NCBI GenBank assembly: GCA_900404475.1
Contig: OUQQ01000426.1
Location: 1 to 17,882 of the forward strand
Source of the DNA: Spongospora subterranea
Taxonomy: Eukaryota > Endomyxa > Phytomyxea > Plasmodiophorida > Plasmodiophoridae
DNA: 17,882 nucleotides
Direction of reading: 5' to 3'
This document shows, in pieces, positions 1 through 9,398 of this stretch (positions are counted from its first letter, which is position 1; every line of letters starts with the position of its first letter). The translations under genes and the position numbers were made by a program. The notes below the pieces were generated by a model. The model did not search any database, was not told the DNA's origin, and saw only the letters and a program-made list of their open reading frames with translations.

Positions 1-286
1 TATTTTCGGGTAAATCTCGTCGAGAAGCAAATAGAAATAGAGTTAGATTTTTTATTGAGCTATAAAGTGCGCGCAACCCGGTTCGTTCGAGGTTGTTTAG
101 AAATTCGTAGGGGTCGCCCTTCAATGCATACGACCTCTTGTTGGACTAAGCAATTCACCGCATTGAGGATGTGAAAGGGCACAAAGTGAAAACAAATAGG
201 CGGAGCAGTAGGCCAATCATTATACCGTTCTTGAGTCAGTTGAATGACTTCTGTCAAATCACCATGTCACCTATTAAAATCTTTTA

Positions 287-1320
287 TCAAAACAGGCTCG
301 CATTTACCTTCGTCATCATCTGCTTCAAGATAATAATTTCCTCAAACACAGGGATATCTTACCGGTTTCATCTCGTTCAACTTATTCCATTCGATTAGAT
401 CAATGATCCCGTATTCCCCATCGTCGATGTCAATCGCTGCAAAATGTCAATGACTCAGGAGTTGAATGGACGAATGACCACTGACGTGGTTGAATATCGT
501 TTGAAACTGAACGTTCATTGTTCTCAACAGGAAGATTAAGCACGGTGTAATCCTCTGAACCATGCCCAACAGAACATGTGGATGCGAGAACCACCGTTGT
601 TAACTCTGCTGTCTGAAAGTCGGTTGTTCCAGCAATTACAGGAAGAGACGGCCCATCAAACAGCGGGGAAAAACATCGCCATCGTGATAGGCTTCAATAA
701 TTTGCTGATAGTCTTGATTTTGCTCCTCAAGCGCATCATCAAATAGGCAATTGACTGGATAGATGGCGTTGACTGCAGACTGATCTCCGGTACCTAGACA
801 TAAAAAATCAAGAGAGAAGGCAATGTATAAATGATTTGAAATACTGTTTAGATACGTTATATATGATTCAGGGATTAGGCCCGACGACGCTATCACAGCA
901 GGAGCGTGGTTGGGCGGTACGCTTGTACCGATATCGCATTCATGCTGAAACCTCACAAAACTCTCAGCTTCATCTCGCAACTTGTGAACGAATACATTAA
1001 GGTTCGGATGAGCAGTGGGAAAATGATCGTTAAATCTGCTGTTGTTAGATTTTATAGGATTCTTCGCACGGTTTACAATTAGCTCTCCTCGACTGATTTG
1101 TCGGCTAATGTTCCAGTCGTTGGATTTAAACAAATTCACCCAAGTTTTGCGAAAACAATAAAAAAAAATTGATAATACAGATTGCTGAGTTTCGTCATAT
1201 GAAGGCAATGCTTGTAGGATCGATGCAATGAACCCAAAACCGTCATTACAGATTTGTGAATGTGGCACTACAGTTAAAACATCCAGGGGTTTGGATAACT
1301 TGCAGAGATTAGCCTGTTGG
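287..1320 (-). pseudogene. MULE transposase, C-terminal half, with spliced tail
   Basis: Mutator-like (MULE) transposase C-terminal region. An open frame runs from about 1320 to 845 and carries the family landmarks in order: LDVLTVVP, FRKTWVNLF, DWNIS, a NRxxNPI stretch, then FNDHFPTAHPNL and LRDEAESFVRFQHE. In related MULEs this block follows the DDE core, usually with an NNPLERYN-like string; here that reads NPIKSNN. Downstream the frame continues through four introns that keep phase: 844-794, 674-613, 485-437 and 362-320 (51, 62, 49 and 43 nt; donors GTATTT, GTTTTT, GTCAGT, GTAAGA). The stop is TGA at 287-289. The catalytic core is missing: the N-terminal fragment lies directly upstream with only a few bases between. 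I call it a remnant, but the intact spliced tail could mean a surviving or reused gene. The start is unknown; no good ATG was found. Confidence 0.6.
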
Positions 1321-1324
1321 ATTC

Positions 1325-1728
1325 TGTTCAGATTTGTTGAGCTGGTTTGAAGCGATCCTCAACAGCGAGACGATCGACTTTTTGCTTCATCAGTTGAGAC
1401 CGACAATCATATAAGCCATCCGACGATATACATAAGCCACACTCATTATTTCGTCCCTTCCGTCTAAAAACCCATCAACGGCCGCATATTCGCCCAGACT
1501 TTAACACGTGTGAGGGATCAGCTCAACTGTAACGCCGGCAGCATCAGTTTCTGCAGTGCCCCGACAAGAAGTCTGTCGTAATTTGCTCGCTCTATAATGT
1601 AAACAGCGATAATGAACGCTTCCATCTTTACGTGAACGATGGAAAATTAAATTTCTCGAGTTGAAAATAATGCCGTTGCTGTTTGGTGCTGGATTCTTTT
1701 TTGGTACAGAATGTAGCAAATATAGCAT
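1325..1728 (-). pseudogene. MULE transposase N-terminal zinc-binding fragment
   Basis: Frame 1728-1501 encodes a FLYWCH/WRKY-GCM1-like zinc domain typical of MULE N-termini: FHRSRKDGSVHYRCLHYRA, then SCRGTAETDAAG, ending in the HTC pair that completes a C..C..H.C site. Just downstream, around 1450 and 1387-1330, come DEIMS and QKVDRLAVEDRFKPAQQI, matching the conserved DEMK..VD.LA..D...PA..IW segment that follows the zinc domain in MULEs. The two pieces join if about 56 nt between them (GTGGCT to GAAG) is an intron; otherwise the frame is shifted. A TGA stands where the family usually has Trp after PAQQI. The sequence then jumps to the C-terminal half, so roughly 250 residues holding the DDE catalytic triad are deleted. 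Confidence 0.6.
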
Positions 1729-2516
1729 CCCCCGGAGACTCCCACGATGAGGTGAATAGAAGCTGATGTATCCATGGATGACTGTGTCTCAGTGCGGGTA
1801 CAGTACAAAACGGTTCAGGGTTCAAAAAGGTTGACTGGGGCCGAGAAAATTGAGTCTAGGTATCCAGATCACCGACGTCTGTGCCTAATTCGCAAAAACC
1901 GAAAAAACAGTGAACTCCCTTGACGTCCCTTGGGGGAAACCACGACCGTATTGTGGACACTTTCAATTCTGACATGTGAAACACCGGATTTGGATACAAC
2001 GTAGCTGAAAAATTCAACTTGATCAGCATCGAAGACACATTTCTCCAGTTTTGCATATAATCTGGCCTGTTGCAGTTTCTGTAGTACATGCTGGACGTGT
2101 TGATGATATGTGTCAGGATTGGGGGAGTATATGATCAAATTATTTCAAATAAATCACCAGGAAGCCGTCGATGTATTCTACGAAGAGCTCAGTCATCCAC
2201 CGTTGAAATAATGCAGGGGCGTTCCTTCAAGCGGAACGGGATAACCAAGTACTCGTAATGACCTTATCTACAGTTGATTGCAGTTTTCTATTCGTCTCCT
2301 TCCTTGACCCTGACCAGATTGTATCCCCCTCTGAGGTTGATCTTGGTAAAAAACTTCACACTGCCGAGTTGTTGTAGAATTCGTTGATTGGGGGACGTGG
2401 ATAAGGATCAGAAGCGGTGATCCGGTTGAGTTCCCTGTAATCGACGCACAGTCTGAATGAGCCGTTCTTCTTCTTGGCAAATAGGATAGCGACAGGGGAT
2501 TGTTCTGGCTGAGGTA

Positions 2517-2531
2517 CTCTCGAAGGGCTTG
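2517..2531 (+). repeat. Target-site duplication, left copy
   Basis: A 15-bp direct repeat of 2655-2669 with one mismatch, flanking the LINE insertion at 2532-2654. In the host gypsy frame it encodes the LRE residues before YLSQN. Confidence 0.65.
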
Positions 2532-2654
2532 GTATGGTATGGTATACAAAGGTTCGCGGGTTCTTATTGGTCGGGTAATCCTGTGTACTTTCAGGTTTTC
2601 CCTACTTCCGCCTGGCCGCTACAAGTAGATTGGGTATCTACTGAATTAAACCAG
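2532..2654 (-). mobile_element. 5'-truncated LINE 3' end (copy A), flanked by target duplication
   Basis: A 123-bp segment nearly identical, apart from small indels, to 10513-10646. It contains the shared blocks TCGGGTAATCCTGTGTACT and CCGCCTGGCCGCTACAAGTA. On the minus strand it ends in a short ATACC repeat tail. It is bounded by the 15-bp direct repeats CTCTCGAAGGGCTTG (2517-2531) and CTCTCGAAGGACTTG (2655-2669), which differ at one base and look like a target-site duplication. It interrupts the Ty3/gypsy RT frame between EEQVLRE and LREYLSQN. The size, repeat tail and duplication fit target-primed insertion of a severely 5'-truncated non-LTR element or a SINE that shares its tail. Confidence 0.75.
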
Positions 2655-2669
2655 CTCTCGAAGGACTTG
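2655..2669 (+). repeat. Target-site duplication, right copy
   Basis: Partner of 2517-2531. It lies within the gypsy coding string EEQVLRE and marks the upstream side (minus-strand sense) of the LINE insertion. Confidence 0.65.
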
Positions 2670-2939
2670 CTCTTCTTGGGGATATAAACTCTAGATTCGC
2701 TTGCTGGGCAGCGTCGGCTCTTCCACGAGTTGAATGGTGTCAGCTTGGTTTTTCGAACAATGACGAATAGTGGCTATAGATCTTTGGCAAGTTGCAATCA
2801 AGCTCAGAAACGACGACTGAATTACCACCAACCTCGGGATGGTCTATTTCGCAAACAGCTATTATTATCAAAGCATCATGGCTAGAAAAATGTTGTTGTG
2901 CGGAACTGGTTTTGGACTCGCCCCGAGTTACAAACGATC

Positions 2940-4055
2940 ACCGGTCACAAGTCCTTGAACCAATCGCATGCTGTGAGAAGTCAATCAATAAGAAGGTAAG
3001 ACAGCAATCCAGTTCGTTTAAGTCTAGTGGGGTGTTAAGTATCAGAAACAAAAATCGACAATGACTGGATACAACTACTAAAAATTGCTTCGAACCAGCG
3101 TTTGGACGTGGACACCGGTTTGATATATGAGTAGCAGTTAATACTCTCGTCTCACCAAACCAGATTGCTTGTATTCTTCTCGAAAAAAACAATAGTTCAT
3201 ACAGCTGGGGTCGACAATAGCCAACAAAACCAGATCGTTTTTCAACCACACTATTCGTGAGGTCAACAGATATTCATGCGCATATCAACATACGATGAGG
3301 AGACAGTGTCGTCGGCACCAAATGTTGATTCCGACCCAATCTGTCTCGGAGCGACAAGTGCAGTCTACGAGTCATGGAGACGCAAGTAATCACGACTTTC
3401 TGATCTGCGAACGCGGTACTATAAATTATTATTGCAATGTTTGTTATTCCTCAGCTTTAAGGAACAATGATTTGCTTTCCCAGCAATTGAAGAATTTCAG
3501 TCATGATGGGTGATTAATCGCACAGATCCCCCAAGGTGTCATTCTAACAACGTTCTGAATGCTTAGAGCATCGCCTGAGCAACGTTGTCTTATTGTTCAT
3601 TGATTTTAACACAACAACGACGGGAGGCCGGTCGATAGTCACTTATTTTGAAAAAATAATCGCCAACGCATCCTAGCGATTCCGCTCTATTCCTACCATC
3701 TGCCTCGCCTGTCAATTCAAGACAGCGATGCTCATGTGCCATGTAAAAGATTCGATATTCATGGGTTGTAGAATTACAAACATTTACATTCAATGCATAT
3801 CATCAGCGAATCCAGGAAAATGACTTCGGCACAGAAAAAACCGTCATCATCAGGCCAATGTTTAAAAAAGCATGCGACAGGAGATATGTTCCAAAGGGAT
3901 CGAACACTAGAGAGCACCATCATAACATGAACAACTACACTACCTGATATGGTTTATTCTAAACATTGGGTATTTGTTCAATTACAGGATGACAATGTAA
4001 AGTTTGTTACTTAAGGAAGGTTTGAGCGATATTTTTTGTTGCCAAAGTTCAAGCA
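2940..4055. other. No assignable gene
   Basis: AT-rich sequence with only short, unrecognised ORFs: minus 2938-3249, plus 3295-3513, minus 3590-3793. The part next to 2935 may still be eroded gypsy protease or gag sequence on the minus strand. I see no conserved motif, LTR or RNA gene. Confidence 0.5.
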
Positions 4056-4061
4056 AGAAAT

Positions 4062-4384
4062 ATGCCGTCGACAAGCGGGTTATGGTCGGCCCAGAATGGT
4101 GCAAAACAAAATCAAACCGTCTCAAAAAATAACAGGCCTTCAGAGGCAGATTTGGAAAATAAAAACAGGCAAACTCACGAACTTCGTCGAACTAAGAAAT
4201 GCAGCCACGAGTTTTCTCAAGCTACATAGACACAAGACATTCATTGCATTGATCACCCCTATGAAAACAGCAACGTTTGACAGAAACGTTTGATGAAGAA
4301 CGAAAAAAAGCTAGCTCGAACTGGGGACGCGCTACAGATGATGATGAAATCACTTGGAACAATAGTTTAAATATAGGGAAATAA
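4062..4384 (+). CDS. Possible small two-exon gene, unknown function
   Basis: An ATG at 4062 opens a polar frame starting MPSTSGLWSAQNGAKQNQ and rich in Asn, Gln, Lys and Glu. A second plausible coding piece, TFDEERKKASSNWGRATDDD followed by EITWNNSLNIGK, ends in TAA at 4382-4384. Joining a weak donor (GTCGAA, after HEL) to the acceptor ending GACAG near 4284 gives one frame of roughly 75-80 residues. I recognise no family; the product would be a small, probably disordered, hydrophilic protein. Its stop abuts the stop of the convergent TLDc gene at 4385-4387. The weak donor and lack of a known domain keep confidence low, and the ORFs could be chance. Confidence 0.28.
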
Positions 4385-7300
4385 TTAAGATGATAACTGA
4401 TGAACACCCCATACTTCGAGACAGCGGATTCGAAAATCAGTAATGCCGCTGAGTTGAGGGCTGTCGAAAGTGTCGCTGGCGCCAGAAGAACCTTTGCGTA
4501 GAGATTGCTGCAAAAAAATGGCAAAGTGTGTGCCCCCTCCGACAACGAACGAGTCCTGGCGGCACAAAAGAAAGAATTTATTTTTTCCACTAGAAGCAAG
4601 AATATTGATTACTGAAAGGAAACTAAACATAGAGATACTTACCTCCACGAAAATATCTTCATTTCGAGGTTATTTGATTCGTGACTGTCGAAGACAGCAA
4701 TCCGATTAGCCAAAAGAAGGAATATTTGGGCATTGCAAGAAGAAAATATACAGGCGGTAATTCACAATGATATTGATCGGATGAACAAAGTGAACAAGTG
4801 TAAAATAGATCATTCGACAACTATGATATCATTTGAACCCCAGTGAGCAGTAAACTTTGCAAGAAAGGTAAGTATGGCAGAAGAAGCACATCTTTTCATT
4901 CAAGTGCGAAAAACCCACCATTCAGGATCATCGTTAGACGAAGCATGATCGCTGCTGTGAGGCTGAATGAATTTCACAACAAATGTCTCGCCTGAACCGA
5001 AATACGTCGAATGCGGTCGAATATAATCGGAACAAAAAGCGCCGAATCGTGCACCGGTTTCATCCTAAAGGCAGCGATTTAACTTGATATTTCCGAAACA
5101 AGGCAAACAGCATTTAGTTTGTAGCATCAACTCACTGCGACTAGCAAAATTGAGGCCTTGGTGTCCCTAACCGCCCGATACCTAGATAAATTGATAGTCA
5201 ATCGAAATGCGTTTATCTCCACAAAACACAACAAATTATGAAAGGCAACTCAGGACAAACACGAAAAATAGGAGAGGGTGGAGACAGAAGCAATATACAT
5301 TGTTTGAAGGCTCATCCCATCTTTGATTAACGAATATAAACGTGTCCAACGGCAAAAGTGGAATCGAGCTGGTGTGGCAGAGACCAACAACCGTAAAGAG
5401 ATTGCAGGAACAATATCACTCTCGCCAAATATGACGAGTTCCTCTAGCGATACTGCAAGAGGCGGAACACATTTGAGTTCATCGCGAACACTGCGCGATC
5501 GAGAGATTTTATGCACAGATCGTTGTTGACTGATCGCCAGTTGAACAAATTTACAGAGGTGGCGAACGCGATGCGACGCGCAGCGGAATCGAATTGGTTG
5601 GCCCCAATCAACAGTGGACTCTGCTATTGATTTCTGTTTTGTACGAATTTGCAGAACTGAATGAGAATCAGAGACCCCGCAATCGAAGACATCATTCACT
5701 GGGATTTCCAGACGGAATATACCTGACGGGAAGTTCAGAAATAATTCTATGATTGAAAATGCTCAAGTGAGGATGTAAACTGAGCCGAAATAGAAATATA
5801 AGCATGTTAGATTATTATTGGTAAAATTGCACACTGTGTAAAGAAGTTCATGATACGATGGAACTGACGGTCTGGGTCATAGGATGCTTGAAATATGATT
5901 TTGTCCTGAGAAATTACTAACAGTCCTGGGCGATTGGCCGCATCTTCGTGCGAAATGAGGCAGGTTACGGTTTCAGAAACCGTTTCTTCCACCTTGCAAT
6001 AACAAAGCAGAGGATATTAGGCACATTACTATGAATAGAAAACTTGAAAAAACGGTTGCGGCCCAACCTTGACGATTACACCAAGAACAAAGCTGGAAAT
6101 TCAACTTATCAATCCAAAGATTTGGCGGAAAAAAAAAACATGCCGATTCGGTAAAAAAACACAATAATGGAATTAAGCTTGATGATGACACTCACATTTG
6201 AACAAAAATTAGGTTCAGAATGGCGTCGGCTGATTATATCCTCAACAGATGCTGAATATTTTGCTTCCTGGTCTACAGCATCCTCTTCCCTTTTCAAAAT
6301 CTGCGACATTTGCAGTTGGGATTCGGCAATAGCATCTCGAAATTTGTCCACGGCAATAAGAGCATTGAGCTGGTGGATCATCAACCGATCCAGGCGATGT
6401 TTCAGATCAACAACTCTTTTCTCATTCTCATTGACCTCCCTCAACGCTACAGTTAGCGACTCCTGAATATCTTAACAGTGAGCTAAAATCATTCACAAGA
6501 TACAACAAAAATATATGCAGACTTCGCAATGCTGCATACCTGAGTGCAAGCTTTTTCCGACTCTACACGATTATGTTCAGCTTGAAGTGTTTCACATTCG
6601 CGTCGCAATGTATCGGATTGAATCTGCAGCGCCTGAATTGTGTTGGTGTGTTGCTCGATTGAATTTCCGAGCAGAGCGGCCTGACGTTGCAGATCGTGTA
6701 ACTCTGCTTTTTGATCATCATCGCCAGGGCTCTCGGCGGAATTCTGATCCAGAAAATTTGACAGTGAGTCATTACACATTTTTTTAGTATAGCAACTGAA
6801 AATAATCTTTGAATACTTGTACAAATAATCCATATTGAACCTATCAATGAACGTGCACGGAAACCCTGCAAAAGCTTACACTAGATTTTATGCCGATTCT
6901 ATACAAGAAAGCAGTCTGACGGTTAATTTGGTCAACAAGCTCGTCATGAACAAATTGGTCTTCAGAAAGCCGGGATCGACGTGATTCTATCAATCGAGAT
7001 ATATTAGATAATTGAGTTCTGTACCTAACGACAGCCAGAACTTCAGCAAACCACATGAGATTACATATTGATGATTTTTAGGATTGAGAAACTAAAAAAA
7101 CATTACGAAAGCAAAAGAAAAAATGAATACTTCACTGGAATCGGATTGAACATGAAAAAAGTGGGCATACAACCTGTTTAAACAAAAACCATGTTATAAC
7201 ATTCGGAAATGCTAGCAAAAAGCCAGAAAGATTCACCTTTTGATGGTGTCTTCTGTAGAAGTGGCATCGATGGAGTGGCATTCCCGAGTCAGCTCATCAA

Positions 7301-7960
7301 CTGTCTTCTGCGAAAGCCGCAGATCACCCTGAGCCGAAGAAAGGCCCGCGTCAACTTGGCGTAATTCCGCTTCGATCTCGCCTGGAAAAGTATTCAGGGG
7401 TTCCTCACTGGCATGTCGAAGCACACATACTTAGAAATAAACTCTGAGAGGCAGCTTTTTGGACCAGATCTGCATGACGCTCATTGCAGACTTGCCACTA
7501 AGCGTATTAAGCGACAAAGTCCAACACAGAATGGGAATTAACCTGATGCAATAATCGTCGTTTTTCTTTGGCAAAAAAATCAAGATCCTCATCGATATCA
7601 TGCGATAACCTCGGATTTCCCGTGATCGATGCGCTCACATTTTCAGGATCAGAAACAATCGAGCGCCACAGCCTGGTTGGTATTGACAAAATCTCATTCA
7701 TCAGGAGGTGTGATACGTCAACGGGTGCGTGCTGTAAAAGCCATGGTGGTTTGATTGTTTGGAATTTTATCTGTGATCGAGACTTCGTTTCGAGAACTTT
7801 TTGCTACCAAATGGGGAAGAAATCCAATTAAATCATAAACGAACCGCTCAAGTGAGGCGTAGCCCTTCCCGCAAGTCAAAACCTGTAACGGTGGCAACCT
7901 TATTATTAGCAGAGAGTGACGGGTCAAACGGTCAGTTCTGCCAATGCTTTCCATCTCCAT
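4385..7960 (-). CDS. Coiled-coil / GRAM / TLDc domain protein (OXR1/NCOA7-related), 14 exons
   Basis: Exons: 7960-7808, 7731-7543, 7497-7431, 7381-7237, 7024-6880, 6743-6540, 6462-6196, 5992-5835, 5779-5700, 5656-5299, 5181-5136, 5064-4919, 4684-4643, 4589-4385. All junctions keep phase and total 2205 nt, 734 residues plus TAA. Residues about 1-115: helical, unrecognised. About 115-385: heptad-rich coiled coil (ELHDLQRQAALLGNSIEQH; KRVVDLKHRLDRLM). About 391-530: GRAM/PH-like (NRPGLLVISQDKIIF; NPILQIRTKQKS; FVQLAISQQR). About 555-731: TLDc (CRWTRLYSLIKDGMSLQTM; RFGAFCSDYIRP; YFGSGETF; FSWSGKNKFFLL; SFVVGGGTHFAIF; FRIRCLEVWG). TLDc proteins protect against oxidative stress and bind the V-ATPase; the GRAM part may bind lipid. 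Coiled coil is unusual where animal OXR1/NCOA7 carry LysM. The start could instead be ATG 7965 with a 47-nt first intron. The 212-nt intron 7236-7025 could hide a microexon. Confidence 0.85.
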
Positions 7961-8342
7961 GGCATTGACGAAAGCCGTTCAGTCTAGTTCGTAATCGTTG
8001 AAGGTTGAATAATGATCCGCGTGGTGACCATTTTTGTTTATTGGCCGCCACCGTTGCCGCGTCCTTTTTGTGAGCATTAACTGTAACAATGCGAATTCGG
8101 TTTTCAGAAAACCACGGCTAATCCGGGGCAAACTGCAACCATGTAGGTCTTGACCATGGTCTCAGAGCGGGCTCTCCAAAATCCGAATCTGAACTCGCAA
8201 TTAGCTCTAATTGTTTGAAATGGTAATCATGTTGTGAAAACGACGTGATATATACGTCACCGGCCCACGTCAAGATTGCCCACGGATGTTGCCCAACTGC
8301 TGTCTTTGTACCATTTCTTCTTGCGAAATCGTTCAACAAATT
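7949..8342 (-). other. Unassigned ORF pair with one in-frame TAG
   Basis: One minus-strand frame is open from about 8342 to the stop near 7949 apart from a single TAG at about 8120. The first part includes HPWAILTWAGDVYITSF and LRPWSRPTWLQFAPD; the second includes PWFSENRIRIVTVNAHKKDA and RGSLFNLQRLRTRLNG. I recognise no domain; the Trp and beta-strand pattern is faintly WD40-like, but too weak to name. The end overlaps the first exon of the TLDc gene in another frame, so it may be an upstream exon of that gene, a separate broken gene, or chance. I found no phase-consistent join to the TLDc exons. Confidence 0.25.
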
Positions 8343-8467
8343 ACCGATCTTTCACGACTTGAAATCAACCAAGTCGCGGCAATAATAGTCTTTTCATGTC
8401 AAGAACAGTCTAAGATACGCGAAACGATTGTGGCTGAGATTCCGATGCTTACACCGGTTACTGTATT

Positions 8468-8518
8468 TAGTGTTATAACTTGATTAGTGTTAGTTCCAAT
8501 ATAGTGTTATTGACACTA
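8468..8518 (+). repeat. 17-bp-spaced TAGTGTT repeat block, left
   Basis: TAGTGTT starts at 8468, 8485 and 8502, exactly 17 bp apart. The third unit, TAGTGTTATTGACACTA, is itself an imperfect palindrome and matches 15 of 17 bases of the units at 9032 and 9086. The block lies upstream of the decaying ORF at 8542-8811. Confidence 0.75.
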
Positions 8519-8541
8519 CATTAGGTGTCGGCGAATGGTGA

Positions 8542-8811
8542 GATGATATCACCACAGATTCAAATACATATTTCGTCAAACTTGCTGCTGAGGCGGTCAT
8601 TCTAATCAACGCGCAAACCGAACAGAATGGTATATCTTTCGCTAGAACATCCATGATATGAAGTGATCTATCACTGGATGTTACTGGGGAATGGCATACA
8701 GGTATTAGGCAGCTATCTGTTGAACTACAGAAAATCATCGCCATGCACAGGAATCATCTTGATGGCGAAACAGTGCCTGAATATGGTGTAGATGTGCCAG
8801 ACGCCAATCAA
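8542..8811 (+). pseudogene. Decaying ORF of unknown family
   Basis: The plus-strand frame is open from 8542 to 8658 and from 8662 to 8811, broken only by TGA at 8659-8661, with another TGA just upstream at 8539-8541. It encodes NTYFVKLAAEAVILINAQTE, then SDLSLDVTGEWHTGIRQL, VELQKIIAMHRNHLDGE and VPEYGVDVPDAN, stopping at 8812. The composition looks like protein but I recognise no family. It lies between two blocks of the same 17-bp-spaced repeat, so it may be the coding remnant of an unclassified transposon. Both TGAs could be CGA or TGG decay; an intron reading was not convincing. Confidence 0.3.
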
Positions 8812-9001
8812 TAAAAAAATGTTCCACTGTTCAGCGACATCAAATGAGTGCCCACAATGTATCATCGCGTTCCCAGCAGAGAATAATCAGTTCGCATCCT
8901 GCTGCGCGTTCATTCGCCCATCGCCATACGTATTTTATGTGCACTCTCGCCGACCCAAAAACCTTACCAGGGATAGTCCTATTGTGACTTACACTACTAA
9001 T

Positions 9002-9109
9002 GACATCCTAGTATTAGTGTTGATTTCATATTAGTGTTATTAACATTAAAACTAGGACATCCTAGTATTAGTGTTGATTTCATATTAGTGTTATTAACAT
9101 TAAAACTAG
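9002..9109 (+). repeat. Tandem duplication, 2 x 54 bp, with 17-bp-spaced TAGTGTT units
   Basis: 9002-9055 and 9056-9109 are exact copies of a 54-bp unit that begins GACATCCTAG. Each copy contains TAGTGTT twice, at 9015/9032 and 9069/9086, again 17 bp apart. The second unit of each pair, TAGTGTTATTAACATTA, resembles 8502-8518. Perfect identity of the two copies implies a recent duplication. Confidence 0.9.
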
Positions 9110-9398
9110 GGTGGACCCACTTTTAACTCTCCAAAAGTGTAAATGAGACTAAACACGATAACAGGTGTAGTGACTTCTTGAATCGAGTCATTTGATGTAA
9201 GACCAGTCTGGAAGACCAGAATTAGTTCTGTCTCAGCCGATGTCCTTTGAGTACGCTAACATCGTCGTCCAAGGCGATATCGAATCAATGTCGGCATGAT
9301 AAATCATAGACTTCTTGACGCAATCAAATGAATATAAGGGAATATTGGGCACAATACACCGATTGATCACAAGGGTTTGAGATTTCTGATCATTCTTG

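Larger units (their letters stand above)
1858..2935 (-). mobile_element. Degenerate Ty3/gypsy retrotransposon (protease-RT linker and RT)
   Basis: Read on the minus strand across several frameshifts, this is a Ty3/gypsy pol fragment. In order: a linker with VVVSELDCNLPKIYSHYSSL (about 2820-2765); the pre-RT string EEQVLRE; then REYLSQN and [19 protein letters not shown], the RT fingers motif; KFFTKINLRGGYNLV with VKEGDE; GHYEYLV; QRWMTELFVEYIDGFLVIYL (about 2200-2140); and IIYSPNPD with KLQQARLYAKLEKCVFDADQ (about 2120-2025). It fades out after VKGVHCFFGF near 1890. The catalytic YLDD motif is destroyed: the sequence after VIYL reads K-stop. Internal stops include a TAG at the Trp expected in GDEWKT. 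No LTRs were seen. A LINE tail is inserted at 2532-2654. The element is dead. Confidence 0.85.

Noticed and set aside
1..286. Minus-strand ORF 60-257
   Set aside because: It is in frame with sequence past the MULE stop but shows no family motif and no clear splice connection. Left unannotated.
2532..2654. tRNA gene or tRNA-derived SINE
   Set aside because: A weak A-box-like string is present, but there is no convincing B box and no cloverleaf. A LINE tail explains both copies.
4470..5529. Plus-strand ORFs and fragments (such as 4470-4709, 5323-5529) that looked like a spliced gene
   Set aside because: They are antisense shadows of the TLDc exons. The minus strand has clear TLDc motifs and phase-consistent introns.
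6167..6787. Plus-strand ORFs 6167-6466 and 6515-6787
   Set aside because: Antisense of coiled-coil exons of the TLDc gene.
7543..7960. IFT57-like or NN-CH domain at the N-terminus of the TLDc gene
   Set aside because: Only a loose G-x-G-x(n)-V-x-D-L pattern agreed. Downstream sequence continues into GRAM and TLDc, which IFT57 lacks.
1330..8661. Reassigned stop codons (TGA as Trp or TAG as Gln)
   Set aside because: The intact genes end normally and need no reassignment. In-frame stops occur only in degenerate elements or doubtful ORFs.
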